Assembly: GCA_016699445.1 (NCBI GenBank)
Contig: CP064976.1
Span: forward strand, 1,116,001-1,180,000
DNA from: Deltaproteobacteria bacterium
GTDB lineage: Bacteria > UBA10199 > JACPAL01 > GCA-016699445
Length of the DNA stretch: 64,000 nucleotides
Direction: 5' to 3'
Shown here: positions 25,341-33,853 of the stretch, piece after piece
How positions within the stretch are numbered: position 1 is the first letter of the stretch
How the letters are laid out: every line of letters starts with the position of its first letter
Notes under the pieces: model-generated
Databases searched by the model: none
What the model saw: the letters and a program-made list of their open reading frames with translations, nothing else
What the model was told of the DNA's origin: nothing
Program-made: the position numbers and the translations under genes

Positions 25341-28300
25341 TCACGAGTAACAACCCACTCCTGCTTCATAACAACTTTTCCCATTTGAATCGGTGGCTTC
25401 ATAGACAAGAATATCTTGGCCACCTTGCTGACCTTCACGATAAAGTACCAGATTAAGTTGTTCATCTGGATTTACAGTTCCCATCCAGGTCGTTTTTTCA
25501 GAAATTACCCTAGTGAGATTTCCTTTTAAATATCCGGCAATCATGTGAGACATCATTTTCCCACGCACCAACATTCCTTGGGCAATGATTCCTTTTTCAA
25601 GACCACCCATTTGAGCATCAAACTCAACATGATGGATGGAGTTTGCATCAAACTCTTCGTAGTCGCGTATCTGTTGACGCGTTACCGTCGTGAAAGCTTG
25701 AAAAATAGGGTAACGATCAAATCCTCTAAATACTTTTTTGCCATTGTCTTTTGGAAGAACAGGACTTACTTTTTCGTCCAAATCTTGAGGAAACTCTGCA
25801 TGAGGATCGCGATTCACAAATCCTGTTGTTACTTCAGAAATAATCTTTCCTTTCGGGTCCCTGGAAACAACATGCATATCCTGACTAAAAGCTCCCTTTG
25901 TCTGACCAGGTTCTAATGGTTTTGCAGAAATATTTCGTGCCTCACATTGAAATTCAGGCCCCAAAGGCAAAGACTGACCAAAGCGTTGTTCAATATAGCC
26001 ATGAAGCAACAAGCTACGATCAGCTTTAAAGTCAGGATGAATTGCCGCATGAACTCCAGCATCCAAGGATTGAACGGCAACATAACCTGGATGAGCGACT
26101 GCGCCTTCAACAAACATGGCATAACCTTCACCTACGATAGCATTATAACGAGCTACTTTTTCGGGTGAAGCAGGCCTATTAATCTGAATGGGAGCTGTGA
26201 CAGGTTGATTGGCATGATCATAAAAAGTCCCAGTCAATTGCTCGTCAAAAACTTTTGAGGAACTTTCCTGTAAAGATTCCCGATCTAATACCCATTCTAA
26301 AACACCATTCTGTTCTTTTTTCTCAAATCGATATTCCAGCGATCTCTCTTGACCTTTAACCATCATATGGCGGGTCATAACCACAATACCATCTACACAC
26401 TTCACATCAGCTACTACTCGACCACCTTCCATGACATTCACAGAAATCAACTCGGGACGATTGGGATTAGCAGAGGCGTCGAGACGAAAACTAAATTCGC
26501 GACCTGCATGTGGAGTAAAAAACCGATCAAACATATCAAAGCTTCTCAAAACATGAGCCACAACTCCATGACCTTGAGCTTTTGCGGTTTTTCTAAACTC
26601 CTTGATAGTCTCTTCTGAAAAAGTGCCCGAAAGAGCCACACGGACAACATCGCCACCTTCAGCTAGAGGAAGCTTTTCATAACTGACTCCGGACAAACGA
26701 TCAAAGGTACGTGTTGGATAGGTTTGACCTCTTTCCCATTCTACATTCTTGGCTTTTTTGTAGAGCTGAACCAGATAATTAAGAGCATCCGCTTCAACAG
26801 TCTCAATCAACTCTTTGGCTGTTGGCAACTGACCTGTTTCTTGAAATCTTGTGATAAAGCGTTCTGGCATTCGTGTAATGGATCGACCACCCAAAACATA
26901 GGCCCATTCAGGGTCAACTCTTCCATTTTGAACCATATTGGTACGGAAAACTCGAAAAAAAGTAATCAATTGATCTTTTGGATTATCACGACGAGGATTC
27001 CAAATTTTCTTATCTTTTGCTTCCGCTTTCGCATTTGCTTCATCAAATTTTGTTTTTGCTTTAACACGCTCTTCTTCAACTAAGCGTGCAATAGCGTCTA
27101 TGGCTGCTTGACGGTTCTCGCTCTTACCTTCCAAATAATCCCAAAGAGCTTCGAAAACAGCTCTATTCTTTGTTACTAAACCTAAAGCAGGATCTTGTGT
27201 CTCAATACCACGGTTCCAATATTCGCGATGAAGACGAATAGATTCAATGGGTTCACGCTTTAAAATATTCAACAACTCTTCTGCATTATCGGTAGCAATC
27301 AAATCACGATAAGCCATAGCAAAAGCATTTTGAATCACATTCAAAGGCTTTCCATATTCACTCGTCATATTTAAAAATGAACGTGGATGTTTTGAATCTG
27401 CAGCCTGCATAAACAATTTTTTCACTTCATAAGGAAGATCTGCTTCTTCTGTGACTTCAAAAATAGTTCCTACCATAACTCCCGAGGCAAAACTAAGCAG
27501 GGCATCAGCAACAGCCACGCCATCGGCAAAACCACCTGCTGCTAGATTAGGAACTTTTTCTTTGTTTCCAGAAGCACGAGCTTCACGAATAGCCGCTTGC
27601 ATCAAACGATAGGTAGGGGTTCCGTCAACAGCATTATGTCCACCACCATCATTACCTTCGCGACCTTTTCCAAAGATATGCTGATTCTTTTTCATGAAAG
27701 CATCAAAACCACCTGCTTTGAAATACTCGGGATGTTGAGTTTGGAGATTTTGATGATAGAGATCAGATTGAAAGATTGTCGGCAGTGGCTCTTCAGCAAA
27801 AGCATACTTCTCTTTATAAACAGCAGCCATTTCCTGATTATAAGTTTTCCATCCACCTTCAAAATATTTTTTTAACTCAGCTTTCAGAAATTCTATCTGT
27901 TCAGATTGATATTTTTCGATGTTAGCCAGATTGGCTAACAGAGGTAAATAAATCACCCCTCGCGCCAGCAAAGGGATATAAAGTCTCAATTCATCCAAAG
28001 AGGCCTGGTATAGACCAATTGAAGCTTTGTTCATGGGAATACCCATATCCAAAGCACGCACATGAGCACTGACCTGATTATAACGAAATCGAGGATCCGT
28101 ACTGTGCATGTAATTGCCACCAAAAGATTTCATGGAACCAGAAAATTGACCTTCAACATCTGTAAAACGTTCCTGATCCTCTAAAGCTCGATCCCCATAA
28201 GTATCCAAATTTCCACGAACTAATAAATCTCCATCATAAGCAAAATCACCAGAATCTATAGGCAAACCTGTTATAGGATCTACAGAACGAGTTGTCTCCC

Positions 28301-30869
28301 AAGCTGTATCAATGATCCCTGCTAAGGCCGCATCTTCAATGCCAATACCTCGATAAGCCTGTGGGGGATAGTTTCCAAAAGCAAGGAAGGCATTTCTTCT
28401 TTGCCGAGCCACGGCTCCTGTTAGCTTTGCAGAACCTGGACCCGTCATCGCCGCTTGTCCATAAGGACCCTCAGCGCCTGTCGCTTTTAAGAAAAGATCT
28501 TCTCTCCATGCTGGTTGATCACCTGAAAGATCAGCAACTCTTTCAATATCTTTGATCAACTGAGCTCTTTCTACATCATCTGCCAAATGGACTTGGGAAA
28601 GATAAGCAATAGGCCCTAAATATTCGCCATCTACAAGGGGACGCCCTGCCGTCACTTGTTTTTCTACAGGCTGATAAAAAGATGGATCACTCAATACGGA
28701 CTGCTCAGCTTCTAACTGAATAGGTTTTCTGGATGTAAGTCGGCTATAACCACCTTTACCCCATGCTAAACACGTGGCTCTACCACCTAAAATTTCTCTA
28801 TTGAATTTATCTTCAATAGCATCCGGACCAATATCAATAACATAAGCAGGCAAACTCTGATCACCACGAGTCAACATAGCTTCCAAACTTCTTTCAAGCC
28901 GGACATTTCTTGTATGCTGTTCCTTCAAAACCCATTCTTTTCTTTCACGCGGCGTAAATAACCGACCATCAGGATGGCTTAATTCATTAACAGCTACGGC
29001 TCGACTATTGACATAAACGGGAACGCCACCCTCTTTAAATCCACCTTGAGCCTGCGCTAAAATATTCTCCTGACTGGGAAGCATGTAACCAAAATGATGA
29101 AAAGGTGCTGACGTCGGCAAAATCTGAGTCTTGGGGAAAACAGTCTCCTCACCCTTTTCAAAATTAAAACCCACCATTTTTATGCTGGCATGAGGCTGTG
29201 TATTTAAATCTTTATTACCCAAAATACTGAGCAAAAGACGATTGCTTTCATTGTGACCTGAGACAACAACACTAGGAGGAACGCCTAGAGCTCTATCGGC
29301 ATCATTCGGAGAGTGCACAAGAGTGGGATAAGACGTCTTTGCTTTTGGATTCATCAAAAGATGAGCAATCTCTTCAAGCCCACTCAGATCTTCTGGCAAT
29401 CCTAAAAGTTCAGCTTGAGCTTGCTCCACAAAATAAGCGCGCTCTTTTAACTTTTTGAGAAATGAAAATCTCTCTCTCAACGCTTCATCTTCGATCATTT
29501 GGGAAACTGGAAGTAAATTTCCATAAAGCAACTGATCTTGAAATCGTTCTAACAATTCCTGTTTTTCTGCGCCCGTCAGACCCTTAAACTCACCCTCCAC
29601 TCCTGACATCAAAGCTGCATGAAGATTAACAGCTAAACAAATTTGATTGAGGTCTTTTCGGCTTAACCCCAAAGTGGCAATCATCGAGATTTTGCCTTTA
29701 TAAAAGCGAGAGACAGAATCCATCCCAATACCATTGACGGCAACCATGGCTATTGCTTCTGCAGGATCTTCATATCCCCCCGCCACAAGAGCCAATAGAG
29801 TTCCCTGAGAATCCCCAAGAGCAGCCTCTAAATATTGAGGGTCATAACCATAGGATTTCAACTCTTCTAAAGCAGCTAACTGTGTCGCCAAAATAAGAGG
29901 TTGGGAAATCTTGGATCCTCCTAAATTTTCCCGAATAGCAGGAGTTAACTCATAATTTGGATCCACTAACTGATCGACTGGAATACTAAATTTACTCAAT
30001 GCAGGAACTACGACTTCATCCACAAATCTCTTTGCAGCTTTTGAACGATGATAAACAGTTCTTAAAAAATCAATGGCTTCATTAGCTTGACCTGGGGCTG
30101 TTAAATAAAATCGAGCCTTCTTCTCTCTCATTGCGAGCGCATCTTGAGCCATTGGCTTTAAACCTAAATCATCCAAAAACTTTTCAGCACCAGCAATCAG
30201 ACTCTTAATTTCTCCTATTTTTTCTGGACCTTTATAAGCTTCTACATCCATCACTCGATCTAATCGAGCTAAAGACATCCAGACTTGGTTAATGGCATCG
30301 CTTTGCGCTTTTGTTGCATGACGAGCACTTTCCAAACCTGCAACAACACTTTCTGCATTACCTAAAGCAACTTTCAACTCATGAACTTGACTCAAAACAT
30401 GAGCCGGTAAAGCTCCAGCTGAATGAACAAACATAGCTTTACGCGCAGCACCCAAATCTTGAGGAACAATCACAAAACGAGCTGGAGACGCGCTCAAATC
30501 TTCTGAAATACTAACTCCATAAGCAGAGACTAATTTTTGTAGAGGCACAACGAGAGAGTCGAGAGCTATATCATCACCAGATACATAACGAGTCAGATGG
30601 TCAATAACTACAGGATCCAATTCTTCCGCACTTGAAAGATTACCCCCTTCAAGCAGCCCTGCAACAATACCTCTTAAGTCAAATTCAACTACAGTTGAGC
30701 CTGAAGTATCAGAAAAACCCTGACTTTGAGAGCTCCCAAGCGAAAACCGTGTAGCTACCGCCACCAAAGCATCCATAAGAGGCTTCGGAAGAGCTAATGA
30801 ATAGGGCGATCCGGCATACAAACCACCAACCGTAGATGGAGCAAACGCAGTTCTCAGGAAACTAGTCAT
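25341..30869 (-). CDS. Type I fatty acid synthase-like protein, AT-ER-DH part
   Basis: 1842 residues with the layout of yeast FAS beta. Acetyltransferase: GDSQGTLLALVAGG (about 350), VVVSGHNESNRLL and TSAPFHHFGYML (about 586). Enoyl reductase: GNDGGGHNAVDGTPTYRLM (about 1071) and AAGGFADGVAVADAL. Hot-dog dehydratase region: DANSIHHVEFDAQMGG (about 1738), matching DxNPIH. After YEAGV two one-base shifts (one extra G at 25364-25366, one missing A at 25284-25287) hide the start of the MPT domain (LIPGQGTQEAGM). Corrected, the protein continues to 21990 as one 2959-residue AT-ER-DH-MPT-KR chain. AAGGAG precedes the ATG. This is a second fatty-acid system beside the type II acpP near 61 kb. Confidence 0.85.
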   Translation of the reverse strand: MTSFLRTAFAPSTVGGLYAGSPYSLALPKPLMDALVAVATRFSLGSSQSQGFSDTSGSTVVEFDLRGIVAGLLEGGNLSSAEELDPVVIDHLTRYVSGDDIALDSLVVPLQKLVSAYGVSISEDLSASPARFVIVPQDLGAARKAMFVHSAGALPAHVLSQVHELKVALGNAESVVAGLESARHATKAQSDAINQVWMSLARLDRVMDVEAYKGPEKIGEIKSLIAGAEKFLDDLGLKPMAQDALAMREKKARFYLTAPGQANEAIDFLRTVYHRSKAAKRFVDEVVVPALSKFSIPVDQLVDPNYELTPAIRENLGGSKISQPLILATQLAALEELKSYGYDPQYLEAALGDSQGTLLALVAGGYEDPAEAIAMVAVNGIGMDSVSRFYKGKISMIATLGLSRKDLNQICLAVNLHAALMSGVEGEFKGLTGAEKQELLERFQDQLLYGNLLPVSQMIEDEALRERFSFLKKLKERAYFVEQAQAELLGLPEDLSGLEEIAHLLMNPKAKTSYPTLVHSPNDADRALGVPPSVVVSGHNESNRLLLSILGNKDLNTQPHASIKMVGFNFEKGEETVFPKTQILPTSAPFHHFGYMLPSQENILAQAQGGFKEGGVPVYVNSRAVAVNELSHPDGRLFTPRERKEWVLKEQHTRNVRLERSLEAMLTRGDQSLPAYVIDIGPDAIEDKFNREILGGRATCLAWGKGGYSRLTSRKPIQLEAEQSVLSDPSFYQPVEKQVTAGRPLVDGEYLGPIAYLSQVHLADDVERAQLIKDIERVADLSGDQPAWREDLFLKATGAEGPYGQAAMTGPGSAKLTGAVARQRRNAFLAFGNYPPQAYRGIGIEDAALAGIIDTAWETTRSVDPITGLPIDSGDFAYDGDLLVRGNLDTYGDRALEDQERFTDVEGQFSGSMKSFGGNYMHSTDPRFRYNQVSAHVRALDMGIPMNKASIGLYQASLDELRLYIPLLARGVIYLPLLANLANIEKYQSEQIEFLKAELKKYFEGGWKTYNQEMAAVYKEKYAFAEEPLPTIFQSDLYHQNLQTQHPEYFKAGGFDAFMKKNQHIFGKGREGNDGGGHNAVDGTPTYRLMQAAIREARASGNKEKVPNLAAGGFADGVAVADALLSFASGVMVGTIFEVTEEADLPYEVKKLFMQAADSKHPRSFLNMTSEYGKPLNVIQNAFAMAYRDLIATDNAEELLNILKREPIESIRLHREYWNRGIETQDPALGLVTKNRAVFEALWDYLEGKSENRQAAIDAIARLVEEERVKAKTKFDEANAKAEAKDKKIWNPRRDNPKDQLITFFRVFRTNMVQNGRVDPEWAYVLGGRSITRMPERFITRFQETGQLPTAKELIETVEADALNYLVQLYKKAKNVEWERGQTYPTRTFDRLSGVSYEKLPLAEGGDVVRVALSGTFSEETIKEFRKTAKAQGHGVVAHVLRSFDMFDRFFTPHAGREFSFRLDASANPNRPELISVNVMEGGRVVADVKCVDGIVVMTRHMMVKGQERSLEYRFEKKEQNGVLEWVLDRESLQESSSKVFDEQLTGTFYDHANQPVTAPIQINRPASPEKVARYNAIVGEGYAMFVEGAVAHPGYVAVQSLDAGVHAAIHPDFKADRSLLLHGYIEQRFGQSLPLGPEFQCEARNISAKPLEPGQTKGAFSQDMHVVSRDPKGKIISEVTTGFVNRDPHAEFPQDLDEKVSPVLPKDNGKKVFRGFDRYPIFQAFTTVTRQQIRDYEEFDANSIHHVEFDAQMGGLEKGIIAQGMLVRGKMMSHMIAGYLKGNLTRVISEKTTWMGTVNPDEQLNLVLYREGQQGGQDILVYEATDSNGKSCYEAGVGCYS

Positions 30870-30918
30870 AATATTTCACTCCTTAAAATAATTTTTGAAA
30901 CATTTACCTTATGAGGAA

Positions 30919-30971
30919 TCCCAAATCCCTCCCCCATGCGGTCTTGTTTTTAACAAGTACGAGATTTGGGA
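30919..30971. promoter_or_regulatory. Nested inverted repeats upstream of the FAS-like operon
   Basis: TCCCAAATC (30919-30927) pairs with GATTTGGGA (30963-30971), and inside lies CTTGTTTTTAACAAG (30943-30957), an independent stem with a three-base loop. The pair sits between the mutY stop and the first FAS-like gene, so the RNA could fold as a leader or an attenuator-like structure. It does not look like a simple terminator for mutY because no U-run follows. Confidence 0.3.
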
Positions 30972-31055
30972 AACTTCCTTGTCCGTTCTCCGGATCGAAG
31001 TGGGAGGCGAAAGGTTGCGGAAAAAATGAAAGAGGTGGGAAAATTTTTTGGAAAG

Positions 31056-32135
31056 TCAGGAAAGGAAGGCTTTGAGGATTTTTTTGTTCATCGAAGAGGT
31101 CGGGATCTCGTGGATGTTTTTCGGTAAAATCCACTGATGCTCCTGCTTTGGGGAGTAGGACTTCTTCAAAGTATGGTGGTAGGCTGTGATGGTTAGCCTT
31201 CGATTGAGGACTGAGTGTTTAATAGGTCCTATAGGACTTATGGGACCCATAAGTCCTATTTTTTTTAAAAGCTCTTCCACACTTCCTTCCACCATCGGAA
31301 ATTCCCACATGTTTTTGAGTAAGCCCCTATCTCCGCGGCGGGTCATAAGCACTTTTCCACTTTTTTCGATCACGGCAGCCGAGACCTGTACTGACACAGA
31401 CTCTACACGCTTAGGTAATTTGGGGAAATCGATGGCACAGCCCTCTTTATAGGCCTGACAATGACTCGCAATAGGGCACGTCTTACACAATGGACTGGTG
31501 GGTTTACAGACTGTCGCTCCTAGCTCCATCAAGGCCTGGTTAAAATCTCCGTAATTAGGTTTGGGTTGTAGGGGCAATTCATGAATGGCCCCTACGGATT
31601 TTGTCCAAAAGATTTTTTGCCCTTGAGGGGTTTTGGGATTTTCGGACATTTTATAGAGACGCGAGAGTACTCTCATAACATTCCCATCCAAAATCGGCGC
31701 CGGCTGATTAAACGCAATGGAGGCAATGGCTCCAGCGGTGTAGCGGCCGATGCCGGGGAGTTGGATTAATTCTTCGATGGTTGATGGTAACGTAGGGGCA
31801 GGCCTCCGTGCCTGCCCTAAATTTGATCCCATTGAGGGCAACCACGGGGGGTTGCCCCTACAGATCATCTGTGCCGCCTTCTGCAAATTTCTCGCGCGTG
31901 AATAATAACCCAATCCAGACCACATTTTTAACACATCATCCTCGGGAGCTTCTGCCAAAGATTGGATCGTGGGAAAGCGTTTCAAAAAATTTTCATAATA
32001 AGGAATCACCGTCTCGACAGTGGTCTGCTGGAGCATGATTTCCGAAACCCAAATCTTATAAGGATCTTTTGTATGCCGCCATGGCAGATCGCGTTTGTGT
32101 TTTTGGTACCAATTGAGTAACTTGCGCTGCCACAT
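31056..32135 (-). CDS. mutY: A/G-specific adenine glycosylase
   Basis: Removes adenine mispaired with 8-oxoguanine. Catalytic Glu in SEIMLQQTTVETVIPYY, helix-hairpin-helix LPGIGRYTAGAIAS with the following Asp in ILDGNVMRVLSR, and an iron-sulfur site C-x6-C-x2-C-x5-C (CKPTSPLCKTCPIASHC). The C-terminal NUDIX-like domain (VLMTRRGDRGLLKNMWEFP) recognises 8-oxoG. Three stretches without counterpart in ordinary MutY coincide with palindromic repeats in the DNA: about 20 residues after AAQMI, about 10 after FWTK, and LMGPISPIGPIKH in the C-terminal domain. All keep the frame. The start ATG at 32135 is followed by a normal N-terminus. Confidence 0.93.
   Translation of the reverse strand: MWQRKLLNWYQKHKRDLPWRHTKDPYKIWVSEIMLQQTTVETVIPYYENFLKRFPTIQSLAEAPEDDVLKMWSGLGYYSRARNLQKAAQMICRGNPPWLPSMGSNLGQARRPAPTLPSTIEELIQLPGIGRYTAGAIASIAFNQPAPILDGNVMRVLSRLYKMSENPKTPQGQKIFWTKSVGAIHELPLQPKPNYGDFNQALMELGATVCKPTSPLCKTCPIASHCQAYKEGCAIDFPKLPKRVESVSVQVSAAVIEKSGKVLMTRRGDRGLLKNMWEFPMVEGSVEELLKKIGLMGPISPIGPIKHSVLNRRLTITAYHHTLKKSYSPKQEHQWILPKNIHEIPTSSMNKKILKAFLS
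31231..31259. repeat. Perfect 14-bp-arm palindrome inside mutY
   Basis: ATAGGACTTATGGG (31231-31244) and CCCATAAGTCCTAT (31246-31259) are exact reverse complements with a one-base spacer; a partial copy of the motif (AGGTCCTATAGGA) adjoins on the left. It encodes part of the GPISPIGPI stretch in MutY. Confidence 0.75.
31568..31595. repeat. GTAGGGGC...GCCCCTAC single-hairpin repeat inside mutY
   Basis: Outer arms GTAGGGGC and GCCCCTAC are exact reverse complements around AATTCATGAATG, itself nearly palindromic. It lies in frame within mutY and shares its ends with the longer element at 31792-31861. Confidence 0.75.
31792..31861. repeat. 70-bp two-hairpin GTAGGGGC element inside mutY
   Basis: It starts GTAGGGGC and ends GCCCCTAC. 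Inside are two GC-rich hairpins, GGGCAGGC/GCCTGCCC and GGGCAACC/GGTTGCCC, separated by about 20 bases. The layout (two palindromes in a unit with inverted ends) is that of REP/REPIN-type elements mobilised by RAYT transposases. No transposase is encoded in the window. Confidence 0.75.
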
Positions 32136-32272
32136 AATATAAATTCTTCCTGCGTCACTTCACCGCATAATGCTGAGACGTGACGCGATGGGGGGTTCGG
32201 GGGGAGAAGATCTCCTCCCGAGTTTGCGGTGAAGCAACCGGCTTTGCCGGTGCGAACCGCGATAGGAGCCTT

Positions 32273-33253
32273 ATGTTAGCAGCTGTACTCGGTGCAACGG
32301 GATTCATCGGCGGCCACATTGTCCGCGCTCTCAATCAAGCGAAAATCGATGTGCGTGTCGTACGTCGCAGTCGCGGTGAATCTCTCGCTCTCAAGGATCT
32401 TACTTACGAAGATATGCATGGAGATTTGGATGATGCTGACTCTTTAAAAAATGCTTTTGAAGGTGTGGATGTTATTTTTAATTCTGCAGGCTACTACCCT
32501 ATTTATTCTTTGGGAAAACAATCACAAATCGATATCGCCCTCTCACAAATCAAAAATTTCATTGAAGCTGTGAATGCATCAAAAGCTTCGAAAGTCATTT
32601 ATACCAGCTCATTAAGCACCATGGGCTATAACCCTAACGGACTTTCAGATGAAAATACCCCTTACGATACTCATCACTTCAAAGGCGCCTATTATGAAAT
32701 GAAGTATGCTGTGGAACAAAAGCTTCTCAGGGCTACAAAAAATGGGTCTCCTATCGTCATTATTAACCCTACCTGTATTTTTGGAGATCATGACGTCAAA
32801 CCCACCTCAGGACAAATCATTGTCGCTATTGCCAAAAAACAATTTCCAGCCATCATCCAGGCTAAAGCTAATATCATCGATGTACGCGATGTGGCCAAAG
32901 CTCAAGTCGCTGCCATCCAACGTGGAAAAATCGGAGAACGTTATATTTTAGGAAGTCATAATACAGACGCCATCACGATGTGCGAGACGATTGCCAAAAT
33001 AGCCAAAGTCACTCCTCCAAAAATTAAAATCCCACTCGCTCTTGCTGAAGGCGCTGCCATCATCTCGGAAGTTTTTGGCAAAATACTCCATCAAGAAAAA
33101 CCAGCCCTGCCTCTTGTCGGTATTCATTTTCTAAAATATGGTATGCACTATAATTGTCAAAAAGCTCAAAGAGAGCTCGGCCTCACCCACACACCCATGG
33201 AAGAAACCTTTGATCGAACTCTGAGATGGTTTGGAAAAAACGGGTATTTATGA
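32273..33253 (+). CDS. NAD-dependent epimerase/dehydratase (HpnA/dihydroflavonol reductase-like)
   Basis: A 326-residue extended SDR: NAD-binding VLGATGFIGGHIV at the N-terminus, VIFNSAGYYP, catalytic YxxxK in GAYYEMKYAVEQ, and NPTCIFGDHD. It resembles hopanoid-associated sugar epimerase HpnA and dihydroflavonol-4-reductase-like proteins; the substrate cannot be deduced. I chose ATG 32273, preceded by AGGAG with correct spacing, over the in-frame ATG at 32180, whose extra 31 residues are encoded by GC-rich hairpin DNA and look non-coding. Confidence 0.85.
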   Translation: MLAAVLGATGFIGGHIVRALNQAKIDVRVVRRSRGESLALKDLTYEDMHGDLDDADSLKNAFEGVDVIFNSAGYYPIYSLGKQSQIDIALSQIKNFIEAVNASKASKVIYTSSLSTMGYNPNGLSDENTPYDTHHFKGAYYEMKYAVEQKLLRATKNGSPIVIINPTCIFGDHDVKPTSGQIIVAIAKKQFPAIIQAKANIIDVRDVAKAQVAAIQRGKIGERYILGSHNTDAITMCETIAKIAKVTPPKIKIPLALAEGAAIISEVFGKILHQEKPALPLVGIHFLKYGMHYNCQKAQRELGLTHTPMEETFDRTLRWFGKNGYL

Positions 33254-33853
33254 CTCTGGTTTTTTCTTAAATTTTAAGAAAAAACCCTTCACCTTTTGAA
33301 AAATAGAATCCAAAAAACTCCATTGATCATAGATTAAAAAAGGTGCTGGCATTCCGGTCATCAAAATAAGCAAAACCGTAAGACCCAGTTTTTGAATTTT
33401 TTGGCTACGTTCTACTGAAAAAGATTCCATGGCTCTAAAATCATACCCAATAGAAATGCTTCCAAAAGATTCTCCCTGAATAATGACTGGTGATTTTAAA
33501 AAATAATAACCTTTGCGGCCGTTTTCAGTCTCCAATAGTTTTTGAATCTTAGACCACTTTTTATCTTCCCATTCTCCCAAAATATCACCATGACGATCTT
33601 CAAAACGAATCATTTTAATGCCCCAATCATGGCTCAAGGCCTGATCGATAAAACCCTCCAGACTTTTTTTATCTTCTAAGACTATCTGATCCACCGTAAT
33701 AGCACTTAAAAAATTGAAATTTGATTTAGCTAAGATTTCAAAGGTGGGAGATGACATGCTGGATTCAATATCGTGATAACCTCTAATCCCATAATAACTC
33801 CCTATAAAGAAAAACAAAAATGATAGGGCATAAGGAATCCATCTATTTTTCAT
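33248..33853 (-). CDS. Membrane-anchored periplasmic sensor-like protein
   Basis: Unknown 201-residue protein with one helix at residues 5-24 and another at about 155-177, bracketing a periplasmic domain of about 130 residues (FEDRHGDILGEWEDKKW, YYFLKSPVIIQGESFGSISIGYD) that resembles a single Cache/PAS-like sensor fold. There is no cytoplasmic output domain beyond a Lys-rich tail. It overlaps the PhnD-like gene by 11 bases and is very likely co-translated with it, so the two may work as receptor and membrane partner. Confidence 0.6.
   Translation of the reverse strand: MKNRWIPYALSFLFFFIGSYYGIRGYHDIESSMSSPTFEILAKSNFNFLSAITVDQIVLEDKKSLEGFIDQALSHDWGIKMIRFEDRHGDILGEWEDKKWSKIQKLLETENGRKGYYFLKSPVIIQGESFGSISIGYDFRAMESFSVERSQKIQKLGLTVLLILMTGMPAPFLIYDQWSFLDSIFQKVKGFFLKFKKKPES

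Noticed and set aside
25280..25465. A 61-codon minus-strand frame containing PGQGTQEAGM that could be called a small gene
   Set aside because: It is the start of the MPT domain of the FAS-like protein, displaced by two one-base shifts, not an independent gene.
30904..31134. A 76-codon minus-strand frame between mutY and the FAS-like operon
   Set aside because: It overlaps the end of mutY in another frame, covers the nested inverted repeats and has no start signal; non-coding.
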